From: Ruminococcus sp.
GTDB lineage: Bacteria > Bacillota > Clostridia > Oscillospirales > Ruminococcaceae
DNA length: 64,000 nt
Direction of reading: 5' to 3'
NCBI GenBank assembly: GCA_030533265.1
Contig: JAUNJM010000001.1
Coordinates: 1 to 64,000, forward strand
Shown here: positions 18,165 to 27,113 of the stretch, one piece after another
Position numbering within the stretch: position 1 is the stretch's first letter
How the letters are laid out: each line of letters opens with the position of its first letter
Translations under genes and position numbers: made by a program
Notes under the pieces: generated by a model
What the model saw: the letters and a program-made list of their open reading frames with translations, nothing else
Databases searched by the model: none
Told to the model about the DNA's origin: nothing

Positions 18165-19400
18165 TTAGTCAACGTATTTTTTCAGGCAGATGGTTGCATT
18201 GTGACCACCAAATCCAAGAGAGTTTGAAAGTGCAGCATTAACTGTCATATTTCTATTGCCGTCAACAGCATAATCAAGATCGCACTCAGGATCGGGAGTA
18301 TTGTAATTTGTAGTCTTGTGAACAAGGTCATTCTTGATTGACAACGCAGTAACGATAGCCTCAACACCACCGGCTGCACCCAAAAGGTGTCCGATCATTG
18401 ATTTTGTGGAATTGATAACGACCTTTCTTGCAACATCCTCACCAAGAGCAATCTTGATAGCGTTTGTTTCATACTTATCGTTAAGACCTGTTGAAGTACC
18501 ATGAGCATTGATATAGTCTATATCCTCAGGGTTAAGACCTGCTTCTGTGTAAGCCATTTTCATAGCATGAGCAGCAGCCTCGCCTGTTGGAGAAGGGCTT
18601 GTCATGTGGTAAGCGTCACAGCTTGCACCGTAACCGACAACCTCAGCATAAATTTTAGCACCTCTTGCTTTAGCGTGTTCGAGTTCTTCAAGAACGAGAA
18701 TACCCGAACCTTCACCGAGAACAAAGCCCTGACGATCGAGATCGAATGGGGTAGAAGCTTTGTCAAGGTCCTCTGCCTTTGAGAGAGCCTTCATATTATT
18801 GAATCCACCGAGAGCGAATCTTGTGATACAGGATTCAGCACCACCTGCGATACAAACATCGAGATAGCCGTCCTTGATTTTACGGAAAGCCTCACCGATA
18901 GCATGAGTAGCAGATGAGCAGGCGGTAGTAGTGCAGTAGTTGTCACCCTTGAAGCCTGTTTTCATGGAGATAGTACCAGCAGCCATGTTAGCGATCATCA
19001 TTGGGATGTAGAAAACCGAAATTTTATCAGGCTTCTGCATAAATTTTTCATGTTCATCCTCAGTGAGTTTGAGTCCACCGATTCCGACACCAACGATAAC
19101 ACCGCATCTGAAAGGATCAACGTCCTTGAAATCGGTACCGCAGTCCTTGATAGCTTCATAAGATGAGTAAAGAGCGAACTGAGTAAATCTGTCCATTCTT
19201 CTTGCTTCTTTTTTATCTATATATTCAGAGCTGTCGAAATCCTTGACAGCACCGACAATTTTCACGGGAAAATCAGATACATCGAACTGATCAATAAAGC
19301 TCAGACCGTTCTTATTTGCAACAATGTTGTCCCAAAACTCAGGAACGCTTTTTCCCAATGGGTTTACCGTACCCATTCCGGTAATTACAACTCTTTTCAT
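18165..19400 (-). CDS. fabF: 3-oxoacyl-ACP synthase II (FabF)
   Basis: This 411-residue condensing enzyme extends acyl chains with malonyl-ACP. The catalytic triad is intact: Cys161 in TTACSSATHA, His in NAHGTSTGLND and His in IGHLLGAAGG. It follows fabG after an 88-base gap that shows only its ribosome-binding site (AGGAGAG). Confidence 0.95.
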   Translation of the reverse strand: MKRVVITGMGTVNPLGKSVPEFWDNIVANKNGLSFIDQFDVSDFPVKIVGAVKDFDSSEYIDKKEARRMDRFTQFALYSSYEAIKDCGTDFKDVDPFRCGVIVGVGIGGLKLTEDEHEKFMQKPDKISVFYIPMMIANMAAGTISMKTGFKGDNYCTTTACSSATHAIGEAFRKIKDGYLDVCIAGGAESCITRFALGGFNNMKALSKAEDLDKASTPFDLDRQGFVLGEGSGILVLEELEHAKARGAKIYAEVVGYGASCDAYHMTSPSPTGEAAAHAMKMAYTEAGLNPEDIDYINAHGTSTGLNDKYETNAIKIALGEDVARKVVINSTKSMIGHLLGAAGGVEAIVTALSIKNDLVHKTTNYNTPDPECDLDYAVDGNRNMTVNAALSNSLGFGGHNATICLKKYVD

Positions 19401-19488
19401 GTTTTTCTCTCCTTTATATCAATTAACGGATAGCGAAGTTAGCTGTGTATTGTGATTTATGGATTAACGATAGTGACTTATATATCAA

Positions 19489-20223
19489 TCACATAGAAAG
19501 TCCGCCACTGATTTCAATAACCTGTCCTGTAACATAACTTGCGTCAGGTGATGCAAGGAACGCTACAACACCTGCAATTTCTTCCACTTCACCGTAACGC
19601 TTCATTGCAATCTGATTAATAATAGCTTCTTTTTGCGCATCGGTAAGCTTGTCTGTCATTGGAGTTTTGATAAATCCCGGAGCAACAGCGTTGCAGGTTA
19701 TACCTCTTGAGCCGAGTTCTTTTGCAACGGTCTTGGTCATACCGATGATAGCAGCCTTTGTAGCAGAATAGTTCATCTGTCCCGCATTTCCATAAACACC
19801 TGCAACTGATGACAGGTTTACGATTCGACCGCTACGCTGACGCATCATAACAGAGCCGACAAATTTGCACATATTGAAAACGCTCTTCTGGTTAACAGCA
19901 ACTACCATGTCATACTGTTCCTCAGACATTCTTGCCATAAGACCGTCTCTTGTGATACCTGCGTTGTTTACAAGTACATCAATAGTACCGAAACGAGCCT
20001 TAACAGCCTTGACTGTTTCCTCGACCTGAGCATAGCTTGAAACGTCACATACAAACTTTTCAACCTCTACGCCCTCAGCCTTGATTTTATCCATAATATC
20101 ATTGTTTTCAAACATTGATTCGCTTATGTCGTTTAATGCAATGTTGTAACCGTCTTTAGCAAGTCTGAGTGCGATAGCTGCACCGATTCCTCTTGCAGAG
20201 CCTGTAATTAATGCTGTTGCCAT
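19489..20223 (-). CDS. fabG: 3-oxoacyl-ACP reductase FabG
   Basis: This 244-residue short-chain dehydrogenase reduces 3-oxoacyl-ACP with NADPH. It shows the cofactor loop TGSARGIGAAIA, NNAGITRDGL, catalytic Ser in NLSSVAG, and YSATKAA with the active Tyr and Lys. I set the start at 20223 (MATALITG) because GGAGGATACAAA precedes it. Confidence 0.95.
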   Translation of the reverse strand: MATALITGSARGIGAAIALRLAKDGYNIALNDISESMFENNDIMDKIKAEGVEVEKFVCDVSSYAQVEETVKAVKARFGTIDVLVNNAGITRDGLMARMSEEQYDMVVAVNQKSVFNMCKFVGSVMMRQRSGRIVNLSSVAGVYGNAGQMNYSATKAAIIGMTKTVAKELGSRGITCNAVAPGFIKTPMTDKLTDAQKEAIINQIAMKRYGEVEEIAGVVAFLASPDASYVTGQVIEISGGLSM

Positions 20224-20255
20224 TTTGTATCCTCCTGTAAATGGTTTTTGTTTAT

Positions 20256-20336
20256 TTACCAATTTAAATTTTGTTTCTTTTCTCTCTGAATGTCGGCTTT
20301 GATTAATTCTTTAATCTTACCAGCTTTGTTAAACAC
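20256..20336 (-). CDS. Possible 26-residue micro-ORF between fabK and fabG
   Basis: A GTG-initiated frame encodes a basic, amphipathic-looking peptide (motifs KAGKIKELIKADIQ and REKKQNLNW) in the 136-base gap. An in-frame TAA stands just upstream and there is no convincing ribosome-binding site. The codon pattern looks protein-like, but the evidence is thin; it may be a gene scrap or chance. Confidence 0.2.
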   Translation of the reverse strand: MFNKAGKIKELIKADIQREKKQNLNW

Positions 20337-20359
20337 TTGTTATAATCTTTTTTATATAC

Positions 20360-21298
20360 TTACTTGCTCAGTAGCTCCTCAGCCTGTCTGAACATTTCCT
20401 CGATCATATCCTTAGCAGGTTCAACCTTGTCTACCATACCTGCAATAGCTCCACAAAGGAACGAACCCTCATCAAGATTACCGTCCTGCACGGCCTTTCT
20501 GAGTGAGCCGAGAGTAATCTCTTCAAACTCATCAGGAGTGATAGAGCCATTAGCCTCACCACTTGCGAGTTTCTTTGAGAACTTTGTTTTTACATTTCTG
20601 CAAGGGTGACCTGTGTAGCGACCTGTAACAATGCTGTCAGTGTCTTTAGCCTTGACAACAAGCTCCTTGTAAGTAGGGTGGATCTGACATTCCTCAGCAG
20701 CAAGAAAACGTGTTCCAAGCTGAACACCCTCAGCACCAAGCATGAAGGACGCCGCAATACCTCTGCCGTCAGCGATACCACCTGCAGCGATAACAGGTAT
20801 CTCAACAGCATCAACAACCTGTGGAACAAGACACATAGTAGTGTTTTCGCCAATGTGGCCACCAGATTCAGTACCCTCAGCGACAACTGCGTCAGCACCT
20901 GCTCTCTCCATTCGCTTAGCAAGAGCGACTGACGGTATAACAGGAATCACCTTGATACCGGCCTCTTTCCAAGCAGCCATGAACTTGCCTGGGTTTCCTG
21001 CACCTGTAGTAACAACAGGAACACCTTCCTCAATAACGAGTTTAGCAAGCTCCTCAGCGTTAGGGCTCATAAGCATTATGTTCACACCAAACGGCTTACC
21101 GTCAACAGCAGTCTTGGTTTTTCTTATCTGCTCTCTGAGATAGTCGATAGGAGCAGAGCCTCCTGCAATAAGTCCCAGACCTCCTGCATTTGTAACAGCA
21201 GAAGCAAGAGTGCTTTCAGCGATCCAAGCCATACCACCTTGTATAATAGGGTATTTAATGCCTAAAAGTTCAGTGATTCTTGTTTTTGTAGTTGTCAT
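20360..21298 (-). CDS. fabK: Enoyl-ACP reductase II (FabK), FMN-dependent
   Basis: This 312-residue TIM-barrel flavoprotein does the last reduction of each elongation cycle and replaces FabI. Signs are YPIIQGGMAWIAES at the start, AGGLGLIAGG, FGVNIMLMSP, AEGTESGGHIG and PVIAAGGIADGRG, the phosphate-binding part for FMN. FabK-type enzymes are typically resistant to triclosan. It lies downstream of fabH, separated by the frameshifted small gene. Confidence 0.93.
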   Translation of the reverse strand: MTTTKTRITELLGIKYPIIQGGMAWIAESTLASAVTNAGGLGLIAGGSAPIDYLREQIRKTKTAVDGKPFGVNIMLMSPNAEELAKLVIEEGVPVVTTGAGNPGKFMAAWKEAGIKVIPVIPSVALAKRMERAGADAVVAEGTESGGHIGENTTMCLVPQVVDAVEIPVIAAGGIADGRGIAASFMLGAEGVQLGTRFLAAEECQIHPTYKELVVKAKDTDSIVTGRYTGHPCRNVKTKFSKKLASGEANGSITPDEFEEITLGSLRKAVQDGNLDEGSFLCGAIAGMVDKVEPAKDMIEEMFRQAEELLSK

Positions 21299-21310
21299 AG
21301 TAAAATCTCC

Positions 21311-21525
21311 TTAGTTCTCGGTCATAAAATCAAAATGACGACGGTATCTTCTCGGAATGTTAATGCTGAGCATAAGTCCAAGCTCTGACAGTGTTTGTGA
21401 AATTGTTGCAAAACCATCCTTGCAGAACTGTTTTACCGTCAAAGGATATAAGCATCAGCAAAGGTTCTTTTTTCGGTTATTGCTGTCGTTACTGACTTTT
21501 CATCAGGATAGTATGTAATCTGCAT
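21311..21525 (-). pseudogene. Small gene between fabH and fabK with a one-base frameshift
   Basis: ATG 21525 follows a good ribosome-binding site (GAGGATATAAAT) and encodes MQITYYPDEKSVTTAITEKR and a few more residues before a TGA. The frame one base back stays open for ~45 codons to TAA at 21311-21313 (motifs VKQFCKDGFATISQTLSEL and NIPRRYRRHFDFMTEN). Joined, they would make a ~71-residue soluble protein. As with the small gene at 17015, the span is 215 bases, one short of a codon multiple. Family unknown; it could be genuine decay or a read error. Confidence 0.45.
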
Positions 21526-21564
21526 ATTTATATCCTCATTGTTTGTTGTTGGTTAAGAGTTAAA

Positions 21565-22578
21565 TCAATATTCAAACACAACTCCGCCGTAAGTCAGACC
21601 GCCACCGAAGCCGACAAGACAAACCTTGTCACCACGCTTGATTTTTCCGTCCTTTACAGCATCATAGAAAGCAAGAGGGATTGATGCAGATGAAGTGTTA
21701 CCGTAACGGTCTATATACATAGGGAACTTGTCCATTGAAAGGCCGAGGTTTTTTGCAGCAGTTTCAATGATTCTTATGTTAGCCTGATGAGGTACAATCT
21801 CATCAAGATCATCTGGCTCAATACCGGCTTTTTCGCAAGCCTTTTTAACAGCGTTCGGCAGAGCCTTTGTAGCGAATTTGTATACTTCCTTGCCGTCCTG
21901 AGTGAAGAAATAATCCTTTGTTTCAGGCATAGACATATCGAAGTCTTGAGTGTTTGTTCTGAAAGCGTTTTCTGACTTCAAAGCTCTTGAAACAAGGAAT
22001 TTTGCACCGTTTCCGTCAGCACCAAGAAAGCTTGAAAAAATAGTATCTTCCTTCTTTTGAAGAACGAATGCGGCAGCACCGTCACCGAAAAGCACACAGC
22101 TTGAACGGTCTGTATAGTCAACGAACTTTGAAAGCTCCTCAGAAGCAACGAGAAGTACAGTTTTGACATCATCGTCAGCCTGCAAATATCTCTTTGCCAT
22201 GTCAACGCCGTAAACAAAGCCTGCACAAGCACAGTTCACGTCCATTGCCATACTTCCGATAGCACCGAGTTCTCTCTGTATCAGACATGAAAGTGACGGA
22301 GTGAAGAAGTCGGGAGTAACAGTTGTTGCGATTATAAGGTCAATATCAGAAACGTCAATATCTGCATTGGCAATAGCTTCTTTTGCAGCCATAGCACCGA
22401 GGTAATATGTTGGTTCACCGTTGGTAATATGTCTTGTTTTGATGCCTGTTCTCTGGGTAATCCATTCATCACTTGTTTCAACGATCTTAGCAAAGTCGTC
22501 ATTGGTGGCAATAAGTTCAGGTACATATCTTCCGATACCCAAAACTTTAATTCCTGTTGTTTTAGCAGTCTGCTCCAC
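21565..22578 (-). CDS. fabH: 3-oxoacyl-ACP synthase III (FabH)
   Basis: This 337-residue enzyme starts fatty-acid synthesis by joining acetyl-CoA and malonyl-ACP. The catalytic Cys lies in NCACAGFVYG (about residue 118), the His in VPHQANIRI and the Asn in YGNTSSASIP. The start is a GTG preceded by TGGAGGG. It is the first gene of the minus-strand fab/acc operon and diverges from fabD. Confidence 0.95.
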   Translation of the reverse strand: MEQTAKTTGIKVLGIGRYVPELIATNDDFAKIVETSDEWITQRTGIKTRHITNGEPTYYLGAMAAKEAIANADIDVSDIDLIIATTVTPDFFTPSLSCLIQRELGAIGSMAMDVNCACAGFVYGVDMAKRYLQADDDVKTVLLVASEELSKFVDYTDRSSCVLFGDGAAAFVLQKKEDTIFSSFLGADGNGAKFLVSRALKSENAFRTNTQDFDMSMPETKDYFFTQDGKEVYKFATKALPNAVKKACEKAGIEPDDLDEIVPHQANIRIIETAAKNLGLSMDKFPMYIDRYGNTSSASIPLAFYDAVKDGKIKRGDKVCLVGFGGGLTYGGVVFEY

Positions 22579-22689
22579 GCAATTCCCTCCAATTATAAAT
22601 AATTACTTAAATATTTCTGTATTAGGTTGTGAAAAATATAAATTTATGATATAATTACATTAGTAGCTTTTTAGGTGTTATCTTTTCCT

Positions 22690-22717
22690 ATTATAAACTT
22701 TTTTTATTGCCTTACAA
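22690..22717 (-). promoter_or_regulatory. Likely promoter for the fabH operon
   Basis: Read on minus: TTGTAA, 16 bases, TATAAT (22695-22690), ~110 bases before fabH. The shared 22579-22847 spacer must also hold the fabD promoter, which I could not place confidently. I saw no clear FapR or FabT operator. Confidence 0.45.
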
Positions 22718-22847
22718 AGAACATATTATGAATAAATTATATCCAAACGCAAGAATACAAGTAAAATTAACAATAGTTTTGTCGAATGATAAAAAAGCAG
22801 ACAAGTGTCTTGTTGAGTCACAATTAAAAAAGAAGGAGTAAAAAATC

Positions 22848-23774
22848 ATGGCAAAAAACGTACTTTTATTTTCAGGACAGGGTTCACAGTATGTAGGAAT
22901 GGCGAAGGAGCTTTGTGAAAAGTATGAAGGAGCAAAGCAGATTTTTGCAACAGCAAATGAAATTCTTGGCTATGACCTTGCAGAAATAACGTTCAACGGA
23001 CCTGAGGAAGAGCTTAACAAAACGATAAACTCACAGCCTGCAATTATGGCTTGTTCACTGTGTGCATTGGAAGCAGTCAAAGCAGAGGGAATCGAGTTTG
23101 ATGGTGTAGCAGGACATTCACTCGGAGAATATGCAGCAATGGTAGCATCAGGGGTGCTGTCACTTGAGGACGGATTCAGAGTGATAAAAGCAAGAGCAGA
23201 GGCTATGCAGAAGGCATCAGAATCAAACAAGGGTGCAATGTGTGCGGTTATCGGACTTCCTGCAGAGGAGATAGAGCAGACCTGTGCTGAGGTTGACGGG
23301 TATGTTATTCCTGTAAACTACAATTCAACCGTTCAGACAGTAATCGCAGGTGAGGTTGAGGCTGTTGATAAAGCCATTGAGCTTTTTGCGGAGAAAAAGG
23401 CAAGATGTATGAAGCTCAACGTTGCGTCAGCATTCCATTCGAAGCTTATGCAGTCTGCTGCTGACGAATTCTATGAGAAGATAAAGGATGTTCAGTTTAA
23501 CGAGCCGAGTGTCGAGTTTTACAGCAATGTTCTGGGTGGAAAGCTTGAGGACTTTTCGGATATGCCGACACTTCTTGCAAAGCATATCGTGTCACCTGTA
23601 AAATTCACTTCTGAACTTGCTCAGATGAATGATTCAGGCTATGAAAATTTTATTGAACTCGGACCAAACAAGGTGCTTACAGGTCTTGTCAAGAAAACGT
23701 TAAAAGACAAAACCGCACTTAATATAGAAAACCTCAAAACTCTCACCAAAGCAACTGAAACTTTAAAAGTTTAG
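22848..23774 (+). CDS. fabD: Malonyl-CoA:ACP transacylase FabD
   Basis: This 308-residue enzyme loads malonyl groups onto acyl carrier protein. It shows LFSGQGSQYVGMA, the nucleophile serine in VAGHSLGEYAAM (Ser91), and His in ASAFHSKLMQ. Unusually it is divergent from the other fab genes instead of lying between fabK and fabG. Ribosome-binding site AAGGAG. Confidence 0.95.
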   Translation: MAKNVLLFSGQGSQYVGMAKELCEKYEGAKQIFATANEILGYDLAEITFNGPEEELNKTINSQPAIMACSLCALEAVKAEGIEFDGVAGHSLGEYAAMVASGVLSLEDGFRVIKARAEAMQKASESNKGAMCAVIGLPAEEIEQTCAEVDGYVIPVNYNSTVQTVIAGEVEAVDKAIELFAEKKARCMKLNVASAFHSKLMQSAADEFYEKIKDVQFNEPSVEFYSNVLGGKLEDFSDMPTLLAKHIVSPVKFTSELAQMNDSGYENFIELGPNKVLTGLVKKTLKDKTALNIENLKTLTKATETLKV

Positions 23775-23854
23775 TTGTCGGTGTTGAACGGGACAAACTT
23801 ATCTGTAGAAAGATTTGCCCCGTTTGATAAGCAATAAACATCAGGAGATAGGAT

Positions 23855-24361
23855 ATGAGCGAAAGAGCGATATATTTGTGTGGATTCATGGGCTGTGGTA
23901 AAACGACCGTGGGCAAAAAGCTTGCGAAGATGTTGAATAAAGAGTTAATTGACCTTGATGCATACATAGTAGAAAAAGAGGGAATGAATATACCTGAGAT
24001 TTTTGAAAAGTATGGAGAACCGTATTTCCGCGCAGTTGAAACAGCAGGCTTAAAGGAACTGGCACAGGAAGGTGGAATAATTGCTACAGGTGGGGGAGCA
24101 TTGCTGTCCGACGAAAATGGTGAAGTAGCTAAGAGTGCAGGACTTGTAATTTTTATAGACACACCGTTTGAAGTGTGTTATGAGCGTATCAAAGATGATC
24201 CGAATCGTCCGATAGCGTTCAACTCTACAGAGCAGGAGCTTAGGGAGCGTTTTAATTATCGCAGACCTCTTTATATCAGAAATTCACATTTTTCAGTAAA
24301 TGGTCAGGGTACTTCCAAAGCTATTGCATTGAGGATAAAAGATATCTATCAAGGCAAATAA
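23855..24361 (+). CDS. aroK: Shikimate kinase
   Basis: A 168-residue P-loop kinase (IYLCGFMGCGKTTVGKKLA) with the shikimate-binding DLDAYIVEKEGMNIPEIF and GGIIATGGGAL regions. It phosphorylates shikimate in aromatic amino-acid synthesis. It follows fabD by 80 bases with ribosome-binding site AGGAGA; the two may share a transcript although the pathways differ. Confidence 0.93.
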   Translation: MSERAIYLCGFMGCGKTTVGKKLAKMLNKELIDLDAYIVEKEGMNIPEIFEKYGEPYFRAVETAGLKELAQEGGIIATGGGALLSDENGEVAKSAGLVIFIDTPFEVCYERIKDDPNRPIAFNSTEQELRERFNYRRPLYIRNSHFSVNGQGTSKAIALRIKDIYQGK

Positions 24362-24379
24362 GAATACGACCAAACTCAT

Positions 24380-24410
24380 CGTACCTTTAAGGAAATAGAT
24401 TAAAGGTACG
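24380..24410. repeat. Perfect 11-bp inverted repeat, no T-run
   Basis: Arms CGTACCTTTAA / TTAAAGGTACG with a 9-base loop just after aroK. It lacks a T-run, so it may be an RNA-stabilising hairpin or an operator rather than a terminator. Confidence 0.4.
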
Positions 24411-24464
24411 TGTTGGGCGGATGAATAATTCATAACTGAGCTATAGAAATCAGTTATAAATATT

Positions 24465-24500
24465 AAGAGGCCGATACAAAACAAGTATCGACCTCTTTCT
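24465..24500 (+). terminator. Intrinsic terminator for fabD-aroK
   Basis: Stem AAGAGGCCGATAC / GTATCGACCTCTT followed by a T-rich tail. Confidence 0.75.
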
Positions 24501-24584
24501 TATTTGTTGTACTAAAGATTAACCTAAAGCAGTCGCAAAAGGTCAATCGCCTTTTAGAGCTCGGCTCAAATAAAAGTGTTCCTG

Positions 24585-25331
24585 TTATTCTGATATCATT
24601 TCAGGAGTAAGAGTGCCTGCTGAGTATTCAAGATTGAATAATTTCCATTTACCACTGACTTTGCCGACATAGCAGAAGAACTGTTCTTCGCTTGTCTTTT
24701 CAGAGCCTCTGAGAGTAACGCTTGCCACAACGACATAAGCCTCAGATATTTTTGGGATACGACCGTAAGCATTCTTATAGTTATCAACATTGTAATCTTC
24801 GAGCAACGTTTCCTTACCGCATTTCACTGATACAGAGAAATTATCACCGTATTCTTCCTTGAAAACTGACACGAACTCTTCCATATACTCATCTTTTGAG
24901 CAACCAAGCTCATTACGATCATTTTTGTAATCCTCTTTCATTTCTGTTGGTAAACAGTCGATATACTTGTCGAAATCACGTTCATTGATAGCGTCAAAGT
25001 AATCATTGATAACATCGGTCTTATCACCCCATGAGATGACACCGCTTTTTATAAGTCCACCGATAACAACGCCTATAGCTATGATAACAACAACTACGAG
25101 CAGATTTTTATTGGACTTGTTTCTTTTTGGCTGAGAAACCTGCTGTTCACGTTCTTTTTTCAGACGTTCATAGTATTCCTGTTTTTCCTCCTCGGTCATA
25201 AAACGAATAGGCTTTGTATGTTTTTTATACTTATCAGCAGCCTTGACTTTCAGATCCTTGTTACCGTAATCACACTGGGTACAGTATTCACCGTCATAAT
25301 AACTGCCACACGATTTGCAAATCTTAGACAT
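24585..25331 (-). CDS. Zinc-ribbon, single-pass membrane protein of unknown function
   Basis: This 248-residue protein starts with a four-cysteine zinc ribbon (CKSCG and CTQCDYG). A charged segment follows (~30-75), then one membrane helix (LLVVVVIIAIGVVIGGLI, ~80-100) and an extracellular domain (~105-248) resembling the NTF2-like folds of secreted Firmicutes proteins. I chose Met at 25331 (MSKICKSCG). A consensus promoter lies upstream. No pathway is implied by the neighbours. Confidence 0.7.
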   Translation of the reverse strand: MSKICKSCGSYYDGEYCTQCDYGNKDLKVKAADKYKKHTKPIRFMTEEEKQEYYERLKKEREQQVSQPKRNKSNKNLLVVVVIIAIGVVIGGLIKSGVISWGDKTDVINDYFDAINERDFDKYIDCLPTEMKEDYKNDRNELGCSKDEYMEEFVSVFKEEYGDNFSVSVKCGKETLLEDYNVDNYKNAYGRIPKISEAYVVVASVTLRGSEKTSEEQFFCYVGKVSGKWKLFNLEYSAGTLTPEMISE

Positions 25332-25361
25332 TTCCCACACCTCTTAATAAGTTGATAATTA

Positions 25362-25390
25362 ATTGTAGTATATTCTTTCGGTTTTGTCAA
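25362..25390 (-). promoter_or_regulatory. Promoter for the zinc-ribbon gene
   Basis: Read on minus: TTGACA (25390-25385), 17 bases, TACAAT (25367-25362). Confidence 0.7.
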
Positions 25391-25448
25391 TCAAAAATCA
25401 AAAGAAAAGAACATTTATGTGTATGGGACGACCACAGCTTTAACAATA

Positions 25449-25484
25449 AAAAAATCGCAGGAATTTTATTTCCTGCGATTTTGT
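25449..25484 (-). terminator. Intrinsic terminator after the solute-binding protein gene
   Basis: Stem AAAATCGCAGGAA / TTCCTGCGATTTT with a 6-base loop and a T-run on minus. Confidence 0.85.
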
Positions 25485-25500
25485 ATTAGCAATTAATAAA

Positions 25501-26925
25501 TTACTGAGCCATCTTAGCCATTTCTTCGTTAGCTTCGTCGATGAGGTATTTAACGCTTCCTTCGTTAGCTGTACGGCACTCTGTCCAAGTTGTAACGCTA
25601 CCACCGGTAACCACTGTAGCCTGGCTTACTGTTTCCATAACAGCCTTAAGGTCAGCAGAAACACCTTCCTGAATGTCGAATACAGGATTCTGTCTAGCAA
25701 GGTCATAGCAAGTCTTTCTCATTTCGATAAGCTCATCTGTCCACTTATAGTCATCTCTGAGCTGGCCTTCAAAGATCTCACTAACAACATCACTGTCGGT
25801 AGCAAGCTTGCAACATTCCATGTAAGTTGCGAAACCTTCTGGGTTAGGAGCCTTATGGCAGAGGTTGAAGGCATGTACACGAGATGAGATGTAGTATGTA
25901 TCGCTTTCTGGGTTCTTAGGCATTGGAACGAACATGATTTCGCCTGCTTCCATGTCACCGAAAAGCTTTGTCTTCTCAGGAACATCTTCGATAGCCCAAG
26001 TACCAACAGGGATAAACAATGTCTTGTATGAACCAAGACCGTCACCTGTTTCACCGTTACCACGAGTCTTCCAGTTGTTATCACAACGTGGGAATACTAC
26101 TTCGTTCTTCTGAAGCTCATACATTCTGTCCTGAATCTTTTCGACTTCTGTGCTTGACAAATTCTGAACGAGCTTACCATCTTCCATAGTAATAAGTGGA
26201 ACACCGCAGGTTTCAGAAATAGCTCTTGCATACCAGTAACCGTCGAGAGCGTATTTTTCTTCTTCAGCGTTTGTAAATTCCTTACACATTTTCTCGAAAA
26301 CGTCCCAATCCCACTTGCCTTCAGCGAAGAGGTCAGCAGGCTGATCAAAACCAGCATCTTCAATTGTCTGCTTGTTGTAGAAGCAAACATAGTTTGGATA
26401 TGGTTCAACAACTACCATGTAGTGCTTGCCATTGATGCTGAATTTATCATTAACTTTCTGAACGTCAGCCCAACGCTCTGTTGAGAAATCAATATAATCA
26501 TCAACAGGGTCGAACATGTTCTTGATAGCACCCTTAGGGAATGTATCCATGTCGTCAGCTGGGAAGAAGTCTGGTGACTTACCTGACATTACAGCTGTAG
26601 CAAGGTCATCATATCTTGTTTCATAAGTTGTGATCTGCTCATTGATTGATCCACCATATTTCTGTTTGAAGAGTTCGATTGCTGGTGAAGCAGCCTTTCC
26701 GTCAACAGGGTTGATCTGATAGTGAGCAAGCCAAGTAATTGTCTTGTCCTTGAGTTCTTTTTCAGGAAGTTCAGGTAAAAGTGTTTTAACCATTTCTTCC
26801 TGTTGCTTGTTGAGCTTTGTCATTTCTGCCTTAGAAGAATCTGCACCCTTCTTATCACATGATGCCATTGAAGCAGCCATGATCAAAGCAAAGCTTCCTG
26901 CCAAAATTCTTTTTGCCATTTTCAT
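25501..26925 (-). CDS. Extracellular solute-binding lipoprotein (family 1, sugar ABC type)
   Basis: This 474-residue lipoprotein (lipobox MASC after a hydrophobic leader) belongs to the family 1 binding proteins that feed sugar ABC transporters. Signs are ITTYETRYDDLATAVMSGKSPDFFPAD read in two parts, KHYMVVVEPYPNYVCFYNKQ, and WDWDVFEKMCKEFT. Met 26925 is supported by ribosome-binding site GGAGGT. No permease or ATPase gene lies next to it, so its membrane partners are elsewhere or shared. It has its own promoter, an operator-like palindrome and a terminator, so it is regulated alone. Confidence 0.83.
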   Translation of the reverse strand: MKMAKRILAGSFALIMAASMASCDKKGADSSKAEMTKLNKQQEEMVKTLLPELPEKELKDKTITWLAHYQINPVDGKAASPAIELFKQKYGGSINEQITTYETRYDDLATAVMSGKSPDFFPADDMDTFPKGAIKNMFDPVDDYIDFSTERWADVQKVNDKFSINGKHYMVVVEPYPNYVCFYNKQTIEDAGFDQPADLFAEGKWDWDVFEKMCKEFTNAEEEKYALDGYWYARAISETCGVPLITMEDGKLVQNLSSTEVEKIQDRMYELQKNEVVFPRCDNNWKTRGNGETGDGLGSYKTLFIPVGTWAIEDVPEKTKLFGDMEAGEIMFVPMPKNPESDTYYISSRVHAFNLCHKAPNPEGFATYMECCKLATDSDVVSEIFEGQLRDDYKWTDELIEMRKTCYDLARQNPVFDIQEGVSADLKAVMETVSQATVVTGGSVTTWTECRTANEGSVKYLIDEANEEMAKMAQ

Positions 26926-27005
26926 TGTTAAAGTTACCTCCTTGAAAATATAGATAGGTTTACACCCATACAAAAAAAGCAACGACGCATATTTTTGTCA
27001 CTATA

Positions 27006-27034
27006 ATTATAATGTAATTTTCATATCTTGTCAA
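27006..27034 (-). promoter_or_regulatory. Consensus promoter for the solute-binding protein
   Basis: Read on minus: TTGACA (27034-27029), 17 bases, TATAAT (27011-27006). Confidence 0.85.
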
Positions 27035-27051
27035 TCAGCATTTTGCAATAT

Positions 27052-27066
27052 AAACGCAAACGGTTT
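27052..27066. promoter_or_regulatory. LacI-family-like operator
   Basis: AAACGCAAACGGTTT lies just upstream of the -35 of the solute-binding protein promoter. The partial symmetry and AAAC/GTTT half sites recall LacI/CcpA-type operators. Position upstream of -35 would suit activation or repression by looping. Weak evidence. Confidence 0.3.
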
Positions 27067-27113
27067 TTGGTTATTATGACAAAAATACATGACTTCAAGA
27101 CTGAAATCTGTAT

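Noticed and set aside
26952..27113. Riboswitch upstream of the solute-binding protein
   Set aside because: The leader shows a promoter and a possible operator but no recognisable riboswitch core or terminator fold.
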